A stretch of DNA of 64,000 nt from Streptomyces antnestii (lineage in GTDB: Bacteria > Actinomycetota > Actinomycetes > Streptomycetales > Streptomycetaceae): contig NZ_RZYA01000008.1 in NCBI RefSeq assembly GCF_004005495.1, forward strand, positions 289,791-353,790, written 5' to 3'. The notes beneath the pieces are model-generated. The model was not told the origin of the DNA. It saw nothing but the letters and a program-made list of their open reading frames with translations, and searched no databases. Of the stretch, positions 1 through 8,793 are shown one piece after another. The first letter of the stretch is position 1; each line of letters begins with the position of its first letter. Made by a program: the position numbers and the translations under genes.

Positions 1-1467
1 GTGACTTTGGTGACCATCGGATACTTGCCCTGGGGACGACCTAACGGGGTCGCGTCCCGCCCATGCTTGCGCGACTCCCGCCACGAGCTGACGTACGCGG
101 AGGTGGCGCGCCGAGCCGACGCCATCGCGGAGCAGTTGTCCGAACGTGGGATCGGCGAGGGCGACGTCGTCGCCATCATGTTGCCCAACCGGGTCGAGCT
201 GCTGCTGGTGATGCTCGCGGCCTGGCGCCTGGGCGCGACCGTGACACCGATCAACCCGGTCTTCACCGCCAACGAGTCGGAGTACCAGTTGCGCGACTCG
301 GGTGCCGCGCTTGTGGTCAACAGCGGCTCCCAGGCGTCGACGGTGGGCCTGCCGTCGATCGCCGTCGACGCCTTGCGGACCGAGCCTGCCGGGGTGCTGC
401 CCGACCGCGGGGTGCGCCCGGAGGAGCTGGCGCTGCTGATCTACACGAGCGGTTCGACCGGCCGCCCCAAGGGCGTCATGCTCGAGCACGCGAATCTGCT
501 GGCGATGGCCTCCATGGTGTCCGGTCACCTCGGGCTGACCGATGCCGACCACTGCCTGCTGGTCCTGCCGCTGTTCCACGTCAATGCCATCTGCGTGAGC
601 TTCCTGTCTTCGATGCTGGCCGGCGGACAGCTCACGGTGCTGGAGCGATTTGCGCCACTGTCCTTTTTGGAGGCCGTCGAGCGGCACCGGCCCACCTACT
701 TCGCGGCCGTGCCGACCATCTATGCGCGGCTGGCCGAGCTCCCGGCCGAGGTCGTGCCGGACACCTCGTCGCTGCGGTTCGCCATCTGCGGGGCGGCACC
801 GGTCTCGAGGGAGTTGCTCGAGCGGTGCGAGGAGCGGTTCGGCTTCGTGATGGTCGAGGGTTACGGACTCAGCGAGGGCACCTGCGTCTCGACGTGCAAC
901 CCCGTCGAGGGCGTGCGCAAGCTCGGTACGGTCGGGCCGGCGCTACCCGGGCAGCAGATCGCCACGATTTCGCCGGAGGGCGAGATCCTCCCACCGGGCG
1001 AGGTGGGGGAGGTCGTCGTGCGTGGCGCGAACGTCATGCGGGGCTACCTGAACCGCCCCGAGGAGACCGCCGCGACGATCGTCGACGGATGGCTGCGCAC
1101 GGGCGATGTCGGGCGGGTCGACGAGGACGGCTGCCTCGTGCTTGTCGACCGGGTGAAGGACATGATCATTCGCGGCGGGGAGAACCTCTACCCCAAGGAG
1201 ATCGAGTCCGTGCTGTACGGCCATCCGGCGGTCCTTGAGGCCGCCGTGGTCGGTGCTCCTCACCCGGTGTACGGCGAAGTCCCCATCGCCTATGTGGTGG
1301 CCTACCCCGACGTATCGGTGACGGTCGACGGGCTGCTGGTCCACTGTCGGCAGAGCCTCACCAAGATCAAGCTTCCAGTCGAGATCCATCTGCTCGACGC
1401 GTTGCCGAAGAACCCCGTAGGCAAGATCGACAAGCCGTCCCTGCGCAGGGCGTTGCAGCTCCGATAA
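1..1467 (+). CDS. Acyl-CoA synthetase (AMP-forming, class I adenylate-forming enzyme)
   Basis: Activates a carboxylic acid with ATP to an acyl-adenylate and transfers it to CoA. The 488-residue product has the usual motifs in order. The P-loop-like YTSGSTGRPKG lies near residues 148-158, GYGLSEG near 287, WLRTGD near 364, the hinge region KDMIIRGGENLYPKEIE near 387, and the C-terminal catalytic lysine segment NPVGKIDK near 472. The length fits the family. The GTG is the first base of the window, so no ribosome site can be seen and the true start may lie upstream. It is followed 77 bases later by a membrane protein and an FAD oxidoreductase on the same strand, suggesting an operon acting on a lipid-like acid. 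The substrate cannot be read from sequence. Confidence 0.88.
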   Translation: MTLVTIGYLPWGRPNGVASRPCLRDSRHELTYAEVARRADAIAEQLSERGIGEGDVVAIMLPNRVELLLVMLAAWRLGATVTPINPVFTANESEYQLRDSGAALVVNSGSQASTVGLPSIAVDALRTEPAGVLPDRGVRPEELALLIYTSGSTGRPKGVMLEHANLLAMASMVSGHLGLTDADHCLLVLPLFHVNAICVSFLSSMLAGGQLTVLERFAPLSFLEAVERHRPTYFAAVPTIYARLAELPAEVVPDTSSLRFAICGAAPVSRELLERCEERFGFVMVEGYGLSEGTCVSTCNPVEGVRKLGTVGPALPGQQIATISPEGEILPPGEVGEVVVRGANVMRGYLNRPEETAATIVDGWLRTGDVGRVDEDGCLVLVDRVKDMIIRGGENLYPKEIESVLYGHPAVLEAAVVGAPHPVYGEVPIAYVVAYPDVSVTVDGLLVHCRQSLTKIKLPVEIHLLDALPKNPVGKIDKPSLRRALQLR

Positions 1468-1544
1468 CCACCCTCACGGAAATCGCACGAACCGAGGTCC
1501 GACTCGGTCCGGCAGGTACCCCCTTGTCACCGAAGGAGCCGCAC

Positions 1545-3362
1545 ATGGGATTCACAAAAGGTAACTTCCCACCCGTCGACGTCGAAACGTTCCTGGACAA
1601 GCCGCTGCGCGAGCGGATGAAGACCCTTGCCCTGCACTGGGTGGAATACGGCTTCGGCTCGCCCAAGATGATCCACGCCACCTACGTCGTCAAACTGCTC
1701 GTCCTCTACCTGCTGGGCGGCACCGCCCTGGCGACATCGACATCCGGGGTCAGCCCGTTCTGGGACGTCTCACAGTGGTGGAACGAGCCGATCGTCTATC
1801 AGAAGCTGGTCCTGTGGACGGTGTTCCTGGAGGCGCTCGGGCTCGCCGGCTCGTGGGGGCCGATCGCGGGTAAGTTCAAGCCGATGACCGGCGGTGTCCT
1901 GTTCTGGGCCCGCCCCGGCACCATCAGGCTGCGGCCGTGGCGACGCGTGCCGTTCACCGGCGGTGACCGGCGCACGGTGGGTGACGTCGTGCTCTACGTC
2001 GGTCTGCTCGCGACCCTCCTGGTCGCGCTCGTGCAGCCGGGCGTCCCGAGCGCCACGCTGTCGGCGGTGCTCCCCGAGAGCACCACCGGCCTGGCGAATC
2101 CGGCACTGCTGATCGCACCGATGGTGCTGCTGGTCGTGTGCGGGCTGCGTGACAAGACGATCTTCCTGGCCGCACGCGGGGAACAGTACCTGCCGGCGAT
2201 GGTGTTCTTCACGGTCCTGCCGTTCGTTGACATGATCATCGCGCTCAAGCTGCTGATCGTCATCGTGTGGGTCGGCGCGGGCGTGTCGAAGTTCGGACTG
2301 CACTTCACCAACGTCGTGCCTCCCATGGTCTCCAACAGCCCCTGTATTCCGGCCAAGTGGTTCAAGCGCGCCCACTACCGCGACTTCCCGCGCGACATCC
2401 GCCCGTCGAAGGTCGCCGGCGCCATGGCGCACATCGGCGGCACCGTCGTTGAGCTCGCCGCCCCGCTGGTGCTGCTGTTCTCCACCGACCCCTATGTGAC
2501 CCTCGCCGCGGTCGCGCTGATGGTGCTGTTCCACCTGTTCATCACCTCGACCTTCCCGCTCGCGGTGCCACTGGAGTGGAACATCCTCTTCGCATCCGCC
2601 TCGGTGTTCCTGTTCTGGGGCTTCCCCGCGTGGGCGGGCTACGGCATCGGGGACATGTCCTCGCCGTGGCTGACCCTGGCAATCACTGCCGGGCTGGTGT
2701 TCTTCCCGATCCTGGGCAACCTGCGACCCGACCTGGTGTCGTTCCTGCCCTCCATGCGCCAGTACGCCGGCAACTGGGCGTCGGCACTGTGGGCCTTTGC
2801 CCCGGGCGCGGAGGCCAAGCTCAACTCGATCGCGCACCGGCCGACGACGAACCAGATCGACCAACTGCAGGCGATGGGCTATCCCGCCCGGGTCGCCGAA
2901 ATCACGATGCAGCAGACGATCGCCTGGCGGTCGATGCACAGCCAGGGCCGCGGCCTGCTCTCGCTGCTGATCAAGCACATCCCCGATCTCGACCGGTGGA
3001 CCGTGCGCGAGGCGGAGTTCGGGTGCAACTCGCTGATCGGATTCAACTTCGGTGACGGCCACCTGCACAACGAGGACCTGATCCGCGCCGTGCAGAGCCG
3101 GGTCGGCTTCGCACCGGGCGAGTGGATCACCGTGTGGGTCGAGTCGCAGGCCATCCACAGCAAGGTCCAGCACTACAAGGTCATCGACGCCGCCCTCGGG
3201 GTCATCGAGCGCGGTACGTGGAAGGTCTCCGACGCCGTCCGCGAGCAGCCGTGGCTGCCCAACGGACCGATCCCGACCCAGGTCACCTGGTCCGCGGCAG
3301 CCGCAAGGTCGGAGCACGACCGACGCGACGCGTCGGGCTCCGGTCAGAGGACGCCTGCATGA
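1545..3362 (+). CDS. DUF3556-type multi-pass membrane protein
   Basis: A 605-residue protein with many hydrophobic segments between about residues 45 and 430 and a soluble C-terminal part of about 180 residues. It resembles the actinobacterial DUF3556 family, known mainly from mycolata, whose function is not established. The ATG at 1545 is chosen over an in-frame TTG at 1524 because AAGGAG at 1533-1538 sits six bases before it. Its stop overlaps the ATG of the next gene (ATGA at 3359-3362), so the two are translationally coupled. Sitting between an acyl-CoA synthetase and a phytoene-desaturase-like enzyme, it may take part in lipid or terpenoid modification at the membrane; that role is inference only. 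Confidence 0.75.
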   Translation: MGFTKGNFPPVDVETFLDKPLRERMKTLALHWVEYGFGSPKMIHATYVVKLLVLYLLGGTALATSTSGVSPFWDVSQWWNEPIVYQKLVLWTVFLEALGLAGSWGPIAGKFKPMTGGVLFWARPGTIRLRPWRRVPFTGGDRRTVGDVVLYVGLLATLLVALVQPGVPSATLSAVLPESTTGLANPALLIAPMVLLVVCGLRDKTIFLAARGEQYLPAMVFFTVLPFVDMIIALKLLIVIVWVGAGVSKFGLHFTNVVPPMVSNSPCIPAKWFKRAHYRDFPRDIRPSKVAGAMAHIGGTVVELAAPLVLLFSTDPYVTLAAVALMVLFHLFITSTFPLAVPLEWNILFASASVFLFWGFPAWAGYGIGDMSSPWLTLAITAGLVFFPILGNLRPDLVSFLPSMRQYAGNWASALWAFAPGAEAKLNSIAHRPTTNQIDQLQAMGYPARVAEITMQQTIAWRSMHSQGRGLLSLLIKHIPDLDRWTVREAEFGCNSLIGFNFGDGHLHNEDLIRAVQSRVGFAPGEWITVWVESQAIHSKVQHYKVIDAALGVIERGTWKVSDAVREQPWLPNGPIPTQVTWSAAAARSEHDRRDASGSGQRTPA

Positions 3363-4789
3363 GCACGGCCGTGGTGGTTGGCAGCGGACCCAACGGGTTG
3401 GCTGCCGCCGCCCTCCTGGCGAGGGAGGGTGTGCAGGTCACCGTGCTCGAGGCCGCCGACGAGATCGGCGGCGGCACGCGTAGCAGCGAGGCGATCCTGC
3501 CCGGGCTCGTGCACGACCACTGCTCGGCCATCCATCCGATGGCCGTGGGATCGGCCTTCCTCCAGAGCCTCGAGCTGGGCCGCTACGGCCTGGAGTGGAG
3601 GCTCCCGGAGATCGACTGCGTGCACCCGCTCGACGGCGGCACCGCCGGCGTCCTGCACCGCTCCGTCGCCCAGACGGCAGCCGGGCTCGGCGCGGACGGC
3701 GCGCGGTGGCGGCGGTTGTTCGACGGGCCCGCTGCGGCCTACGACGAACTGGCCGAGGACATCATGGGCCCGCTTCTGCGGATCCCGCACCACCCGCTGC
3801 GGCTGGCCCGGTTCGGGATCCCCGCCCTGGTCCCGGCCTCGATGCTGGCGCGCGCGTTCGCCACGGAGGAGGCTCGGGCCCTCTTCGGAGGTGTGGCGGC
3901 GCACGCGTTCCAGCCGCTGCACCTGCCGCTGAGCTCCAGCATCGGCCTGGGGATCCTGACCGCCGGGCACCGGCACGGCTGGGCGGTCGCCGCAGGCGGT
4001 TCGCGGTCGATCACCGACGCGCTGGCGGCACTGCTCGTCGACCTCGGCGGCAAGATCGAGACGGGGGTCCGGGTGCGGTCGGCGTACCAGCTACCGCCCG
4101 CGGACATCACGCTGTTCGACATCGCGCCCACCGCGGTGGCCGACATCCTCGGTGACCGGCTGCCGCCCCGCATCGCCCGTGCCTACCGGAAGTTCCGTCA
4201 CGGGCCGGGCGCGTTCAAGGTCGACTTCGCTGTCGAGGGCGGCGTGCCCTGGACGGCGAAGTCGGCGCGTCGGGCCGGGACGGTGCACCTCGGCGGCACG
4301 TTCGCCGAGGTGGCGGCCACGGAGCGGGAGATCAGTGCCGGACGGATGCCGGAGCGGCCGTTCGTGCTGGTGGGACAGCAGTACCTGGCCGACCCACAGC
4401 GCTCGGTCGGCGACGTCCATCCGGTGTGGACCTACGCGCACGTGCCGAACGGCTACGCCGGCGACGCCACCGAGGCGATCACCGCCCAGGTCGAGCGATT
4501 CGCCCCGGGCTTCCGGGAGCGGATCGTCGGCACAGCCGTCCGCAGCACTTCCGGATTCACCGAGTACAACGCGAACTACGTCGGCGGGAACATCATGACC
4601 GGAGCCAAGAACATCCCTCAGCTGGTGTTCGGGCCCCGCCTGACCCTGAACCCCTACGACGTAGGGCTGCCCGGCTACTACCTCTGCTCGGCGGCGACCC
4701 CACCCGGGCCTGGGGCGCACGGGATGTGCGGCGCGCATGCCGCAGAAGCCGCTCTGCGGTACCTCAGTCGGACGAACCGTTCGCGGTGA
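3359..4789 (+). CDS. Phytoene desaturase-like FAD-dependent oxidoreductase
   Basis: A 476-residue flavoprotein of the CrtI/amine-oxidase-like family. A Rossmann FAD-binding motif (VVGSGPNGLAAA) starts at residue 6, followed by the acidic ribose-binding end (VLEAADEIGGG). The C-terminal segment near residues 445-470 (TPPGPGAHGMCG) fits the second FAD-contact region of this family. The start is the ATG overlapping the upstream stop (ATGA); earlier in-frame starts would run deep into the preceding gene. Family members desaturate or isomerise isoprenoids or saturate double bonds, but the substrate here is unknown. A second, internally deleted copy of this gene lies about 340 bases downstream (5131-5652). 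Confidence 0.85.
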   Translation: MSTAVVVGSGPNGLAAAALLAREGVQVTVLEAADEIGGGTRSSEAILPGLVHDHCSAIHPMAVGSAFLQSLELGRYGLEWRLPEIDCVHPLDGGTAGVLHRSVAQTAAGLGADGARWRRLFDGPAAAYDELAEDIMGPLLRIPHHPLRLARFGIPALVPASMLARAFATEEARALFGGVAAHAFQPLHLPLSSSIGLGILTAGHRHGWAVAAGGSRSITDALAALLVDLGGKIETGVRVRSAYQLPPADITLFDIAPTAVADILGDRLPPRIARAYRKFRHGPGAFKVDFAVEGGVPWTAKSARRAGTVHLGGTFAEVAATEREISAGRMPERPFVLVGQQYLADPQRSVGDVHPVWTYAHVPNGYAGDATEAITAQVERFAPGFRERIVGTAVRSTSGFTEYNANYVGGNIMTGAKNIPQLVFGPRLTLNPYDVGLPGYYLCSAATPPGPGAHGMCGAHAAEAALRYLSRTNRSR

Positions 4790-4795
4790 GGACGC

Positions 4796-5008
4796 ACCGC
4801 CTACAAGACCCACCATCTGCAAGGCATCGTCACCGGCTCGGGGAAGGGGGCGCCGGCGATCACCGCCCCCGGCGTTGGCTCGATCGTCACGATCGGCTCC
4901 GTCACGGCGACCACCGGCTCACCGCTGACCGGGCACTACGCCGCGGCGAAGGCGGCCGTCGACCTGACCCGAGTTCTCCACGCAAGACCGAAAGGAATGA
5001 CCGAATGA
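4796..5008 (+). pseudogene. Fragment of a short-chain dehydrogenase/reductase (SDR)
   Basis: One frame encodes the middle of an SDR and little else: a strand and serine region (GSIVTIGSVTATTGSPLTG) followed directly by the catalytic YAAAK motif and the helix AAVDLTRVL, then a stop at 5006-5008. There is no Rossmann TGxxxGIG motif upstream and no C-terminal half, so about 70 of roughly 250 residues remain. It lies between the intact FAD oxidoreductase and its deleted copy, so the block has undergone deletion and recombination. No start codon or ribosome site supports expression as a separate protein. Confidence 0.7.
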
Positions 5009-5130
5009 CCCGCGCGGCAGTGCGGTCGCCCAGCAATCAGGGATGCTGGGCGGTCCGGCTCCGTCCCTGTTGAATGGTCGGGGGCGGGCCAGGCGGGCGG
5101 GCACGTGGCGGAGGAAGCGAGTGTGAAGGC

Positions 5131-5652
5131 ATGAGCACGACCGTGGTGGTCGGCACGATCCATCTCGGCGGCACGTTCGAGGAGACTGCGGCCGACGAGG
5201 ACGAGATCATGGGGTGGAGGATGCCCACGCGGCCTTTCGGCCTGGTTGGGCAACAGGATCTGGCCGGCCCGTCACGCTTGGTCAGCAACACTCAGCCGGT
5301 CTGTGCTCACGCACACGTCCCGCACGGCTACCGGGGCGATGCCACGGACCCCGTCATAGGACGGATCGAGCGCTTCGCACCCGGTTTCCGGGAACATGTC
5401 GTCCGCCGCCACGTGCGCTCGGTGACTCAGGTGGAGCGCTGCAACCCCAAAGGCGCGGGGGGCGACATCAGCGCGGGCGCCAACACCATGCGCCGGATGC
5501 CGGTGTGGCCCTGCCTCGCTCCCGACCCGGACACTGCCGGGATACCCGGTGTTCATCCGCGCTCCTCGGCGACTCCGCCCTGCACCGGGGTGCACGGCAT
5601 GTGCGGCTACGACGCCGTCGGGTCGGTACCTGCGCACCTGGAGGTGCGATGA
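5131..5652 (+). pseudogene. Internally deleted copy of the phytoene desaturase-like gene
   Basis: The frame opens with MSTTVVVG, matching the first residues of the neighbouring oxidoreductase (MSTAVVVG). It then jumps directly to GTIHLGGTFEE, which corresponds to about residue 307 of that protein (GTVHLGGTFAE). The rest follows the C-terminal third with many substitutions and still contains the GVHGMCG segment. About 300 residues, including most of the FAD domain, are missing, so the product cannot be an active flavoenzyme. The divergence shows it is an old paralogue and not a fresh duplication. Its stop overlaps the ATG of the PucR regulator. Confidence 0.85.
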
Positions 5653-6932
5653 CCATCGGGACGGATGAGGAAATCCTGCGGCTGGTGGCTGAGACCGCGC
5701 GGCGGCTCAACGACCGCCAGCGCGAAATCGCCCTGGCCATGAGCCGACTGCTGGCCCGCGAGATCAGCCACCTGGACGAGGACCAGCGGCTCGTCGAGCT
5801 ACTGGAGGCCAGCGTCGATGCCAACGTGAAGACCATCCTCCACATCCTCGCCAACGACATACCCATCGAACATCTGCAGCCCACCACCGCCGCCACTGAA
5901 TACGCCCTGCGCCTCGCACAGCGCGACATCCCCGGGCACTCCCTGGTGCGCGCATATCACATGGGCCAGAACGACTTCATCGAGGCGTGTTTCGCGGAAC
6001 TCCAGCGGCTGGACTGCCACCCGGACCTGAAACTGGAGGTGCTGCGCCACATCTCCGGCGTGGTCTACCAGTACATCGACTGGGTCTCCCTGTACGTCTT
6101 CGATACCTATGAGAAGGAGAAGAGGCGCTGGATCAGTGCCCGGGGGAACCTGCGGTCCTCCCTGATCCACAAGCTCATCGCCGGGCACCCTCTCAGCACC
6201 TCCGTCTTCGAGCACGAGACCGGCTACCGCCTCGACCAGTTCCACGTCGGGGCCGTCGTCTGGAGCACCGAGTCGGCGCCCGGCCCGGACGACCCCCGCA
6301 ACCTCGAACGCTTCATCCTCAGACTCGCCGCCGGCTGCTCCTGCTCCGGCCCGCCGATCGTCACCGCAGTCGATCCCAGCATGGCCTGGGCGTGGTTGCC
6401 GTTCGGATCCAAGCCACCCTCGCTCGACATGGACGCGGTACGTGACGCCACCACCCACCTCGCCAAGGACTGCCGGCTCGCCCTCGGCCTGCCCGCCCGC
6501 GGCCTGGCGGGCTTCAAGCGCACCCACGAACAGGCGCAGTCCGCCAAAGCCGTCGTCCTCGCCTCCGCAGGCCGCACTCCCGCCGCGGTGAGCTTCGGCG
6601 ACCCGGGGGTGGCCATGGTCTCTCTGCTGGCCAAGGACATGGACTCGACTCGGCAGTGGGTGCGCGAAGTGCTCGGCCCGCTCGCCCGCAACGACGACAG
6701 TGCCGCCGAACTTCGCCGCACGCTCCACACCTTCTTCACCACGGGCGAGAACTACGGCAAGACCGCCGAGCTGCTCAACGTCCATCGCAACACCGTCAAG
6801 TACCGCGTGAGCAAAGTGTTCGACCCGTCCGGCATCACCCTCACGCACGACCGCATGGACATCGCACTCGCCCTGCAGATCTGCCACTTCCTCGGCCCCG
6901 CAGCGCTGCCCGGCGGCAAGCAGCACGGGTAA
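5649..6932 (+). CDS. PucR/CdaR-family helix-turn-helix transcriptional regulator
   Basis: A 427-residue regulator. Residues 1 to about 170 resemble the N-terminal RsbR-like helical region seen in many actinobacterial PucR proteins, a GGDEF-like linking domain follows, and the C-terminal HTH_30 domain is at about residues 358-395 (FFTTGENYGKTAELLNVHRN, then TVKYRV). The ATG at 5649 overlaps the stop of the deleted oxidoreductase copy; a longer reading frame upstream would enter that pseudogene. The family usually activates nearby catabolic genes. The likeliest target is the 1-4.8 kb lipid/oxidoreductase block, although the decay between them may have broken that link. Confidence 0.85.
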   Translation: MTIGTDEEILRLVAETARRLNDRQREIALAMSRLLAREISHLDEDQRLVELLEASVDANVKTILHILANDIPIEHLQPTTAATEYALRLAQRDIPGHSLVRAYHMGQNDFIEACFAELQRLDCHPDLKLEVLRHISGVVYQYIDWVSLYVFDTYEKEKRRWISARGNLRSSLIHKLIAGHPLSTSVFEHETGYRLDQFHVGAVVWSTESAPGPDDPRNLERFILRLAAGCSCSGPPIVTAVDPSMAWAWLPFGSKPPSLDMDAVRDATTHLAKDCRLALGLPARGLAGFKRTHEQAQSAKAVVLASAGRTPAAVSFGDPGVAMVSLLAKDMDSTRQWVREVLGPLARNDDSAAELRRTLHTFFTTGENYGKTAELLNVHRNTVKYRVSKVFDPSGITLTHDRMDIALALQICHFLGPAALPGGKQHG

Positions 6933-7486
6933 CACCACAGCGGGGTCAGTGCCGAACCGGGTGACGGCGCCGGCCCGTACGGGACTGGGCTCGAAGGGCG
7001 CCGAACCTGGAGCACACCCCGGAGCCGAAACGCACATGCGCCAGGACGCCTTCAACGTCCGCGCCGCGCTTCTGGCCGTGCATCGGCTCGGGGGATCGGT
7101 GCTGGCCTGACGCCTGGGTCACCTGTCAAGGTGCTCCCACACCAGGTTCGGGGATGCCCTTGGCTGGGGGGCGTTCGGCCCAGATGGACCTTTCCCTCGC
7201 GGCTGTGCCGCGTTGCCCTTGCCGGAAACCTCGTCCGCCCAGGTAACGAGGCATGTTTGCACTCGTGGAGGATGCCGCCCAGGCGTTCACGCCTGCGTAT
7301 GTCGAGGCGGGTGATCTGCCCTGTCAGGTTCCAGAACTCGGCCTGGTTCTATGACCAGTGGCGATGGGTGGAGCACTACTTCCAGGGACTGATCTCGGGT
7401 GTCGCTTCGCTCACCACGCCCGAATACCCCATCCATGGTCCGTGACCTGCGTGTTCTTGTGCGTGGCCGACCGTTGCCGGATGGCC
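6933..7486. other. Intergenic stretch without a recognisable gene
   Basis: No frame here gives a protein of recognisable family or has a convincing ribosome site. Base composition and the scattered stops suit decayed sequence between the PucR regulator and the integrase fragment. Confidence 0.5.
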
Positions 7487-7657
7487 GTGTCAGGCTGCTG
7501 GATCGTGCTGCTGCGACTGACCTACCTCGCCGTGTCGAGCGTGTTCGCCTTCATGCAGCTGCTTCCGATGAGCGAAGTTGACAAGGAGATCGAGATATTG
7601 ACGCTGTGCCACCAATTGGCCGTCCTCCAGTGACAGATCGACAGGCCGCGTATCACC
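7487..7657 (+). pseudogene. N-terminal fragment of an IS3/rve-type integrase
   Basis: The translation resembles the conserved N-terminus of streptomycete integrase-type transposases: a hydrophobic start, then LLPMSEVDKEIEILTLCHQL and AVLQ. An in-frame TGA at 7631-7633 replaces the residue after LQ, and the homologous reading continues for a few codons (QIDRPRIT) before being lost. No catalytic DDE domain is present. Two related fragments, an N-terminal half at 55036 and a catalytic-core piece at 63554, occur in the same window. Confidence 0.7.
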
Positions 7658-7812
7658 GCGGCAGCGAGCAGGGCAGGGCGACCGCGAGGTTGAACCATCG
7701 GCGATGAGCGAGGCATGGAAAGCTCCCGAGGAGCCGGGTTGTCAGTGTCTCGTGCGAACCTGTGACAGGCGTGCCTCCGGCGCAAACTCAGCGTTCGACC
7801 GAAGGACTGGCT

Positions 7813-8112
7813 GTGCCCGACCGACCCGAGATTGTCTGCATCTGCGGCTCCACACGTTTCGTGGACGAGATGCGTGCGGCAAACCGTGATCTGACCTTCG
7901 CAGGCGTCATCGTCGTCGCGCCGGGCGAAGCAGACGAGTTGATCACCAACGAGCAGAAGATCGCGCTGGACGCCCTCCACCTGCGCAAGATCGACCTGGC
8001 TGACCGCGTTCTGGTCGTCAACCCCGGTGGGTATATCGGCGAGTCCACAGCCAGGGAGATTGCATATACCCACGCCACCGGCAAGCCGATCTCGTTCACC
8101 GATCCCGTCTGA
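7813..8112 (+). CDS. Small nucleoside 2-deoxyribosyltransferase-like / DUF4406-type protein
   Basis: A 99-residue protein starting at GTG with GAAGGA six bases upstream. The N-terminus ICGSTRF followed by an acidic helix, and the later segment ADRVLVVNPGGYIGEST, fit the Rossmann-like fold of small nucleoside deoxyribosyltransferase-like proteins often found in phages and mobile regions. The GS/GEST residues would line the nucleotide pocket. Substrate and role are unknown. It stands between transposase fragments and is the only intact gene in that decayed stretch. Confidence 0.65.
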   Translation: MPDRPEIVCICGSTRFVDEMRAANRDLTFAGVIVVAPGEADELITNEQKIALDALHLRKIDLADRVLVVNPGGYIGESTAREIAYTHATGKPISFTDPV

Positions 8113-8168
8113 CCGGTAGACGCTGGAGTGGGAACCGCGATGCGGACGCGGCCGCGCTGATCACCTAG

Positions 8169-8222
8169 GTGGTCAACGTCGACTCCACGATCTGCCGGGC
8201 CCATCAGCACGCGCCCGGCGCC
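8169..8222 (+). pseudogene. Short remnant of an IS5-family transposase
   Basis: Eighteen codons read VVNVDSTICRAHQHAPGA, matching the region around the first catalytic aspartate of IS5-type transposases common in Streptomyces (VDSTxxRAHQHAAGA). Homology stops abruptly on both sides. It marks an old insertion and deletion point just upstream of the truncated P-type ATPase. The C-terminal part of a similar transposase is found at 42621-43088. Confidence 0.6.
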
Positions 8223-8311
8223 GGCATGACGGGGAAGTTCGCCCTGTTCCCCTCCGAGGATCCAGACGGAGTCTGGACGATGCATGGCATGGACACCCCA
8301 GACCGGACACA

Positions 8312-8569
8312 GTGATCGTGCGCGACGAACGGGCCGCCGTGCCCGCCGCGGTGCCTCTCTCCCGGCGGGCCCGCCGCCTGGTGATCCAGAACCTCGTCAT
8401 CGCCTCCGTGTTCATCTCCGGCCTGGTCGTCCGGGATCTCATCGGCACCCCGCCGCTCCCCCTCGGCGTCCTCGGCCACGAGGGCTCGACCATCATCGAC
8501 GGCCTCAACGGCCTGCGCCTGTTACGCGAGTCCGCCTGGGCGCGGGCCCGCGAAGAGGCATGCCGCTGA
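8312..8569 (+). pseudogene. C-terminal remnant of a heavy-metal P-type ATPase
   Basis: The 85-residue frame matches only the extreme C-terminus of metal-exporting P1B ATPases: SRRARRLVIQNL, a transmembrane segment, then the family ending GHEGSTIIDGLNGLRLLRES. The phosphorylation (DKTGT), CPx/SPC and nucleotide-binding domains are all absent, so it cannot transport. The GTG at its head is only the first in-frame start after the deletion point. A metal exporter therefore once stood directly beside the zinc island. Confidence 0.75.
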
Positions 8570-8580
8570 GCCTTCGCACG

Positions 8581-8623
8581 CGACGGGCCGTCACACCTGC
8601 CGCCCAGGTGCGACGGCCCGTCG
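8581..8623 (+). terminator. Strong hairpin, probable terminator or insulator before the zinc island
   Basis: Perfect 12-base arms (CGACGGGCCGTC at 8581-8592 and its complement at 8612-8623) enclose a second 6-base pair of arms (CACCTG/CAGGTG). There is no U-tract, as is usual in this GC-rich group. It separates the ATPase remnant from the Zur-box promoter. Confidence 0.6.
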
Positions 8624-8726
8624 CCATCTCCGCATCCCTCACGGCAGGACACACCGCACAGCACATGCCTCGCATCCGAAGCCGCGTGCGGCCGAAGACG
8701 ACGCATGACTGAAGGTCACATGGACA

Positions 8727-8741
8727 TGGATTTCATTTTCA
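8727..8741 (+). promoter_or_regulatory. Zur-box-like operator upstream of the Fur/Zur-family gene
   Basis: TGGATTTCATTTTCA matches 12 of 15 positions of the actinobacterial Zur palindrome TGAAAATSATTTTCA (recalled consensus). A possible -10 element (TACGGT, 8744-8749) follows directly, so bound repressor would block the promoter. It is 53 bases upstream of the regulator start, suggesting control of the regulator-cobW operon. Confidence 0.65.
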
Positions 8742-8793
8742 TCTACGGTGGCGGCAACACCGCTTCGACGAGCGTTTCAGGGGGTGGTACGCC

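Noticed and set aside
1770..3317. A 515-residue minus-strand open frame opposite the DUF3556 gene
   Set aside because: Low-complexity, rich in Asp, Glu, Arg and His, with no motif; a GC-rich shadow of a clear membrane protein gene.
8312..8569. Functional small membrane protein or metal exporter
   Set aside because: Only the last part of a P-type ATPase is present; all catalytic motifs are missing.
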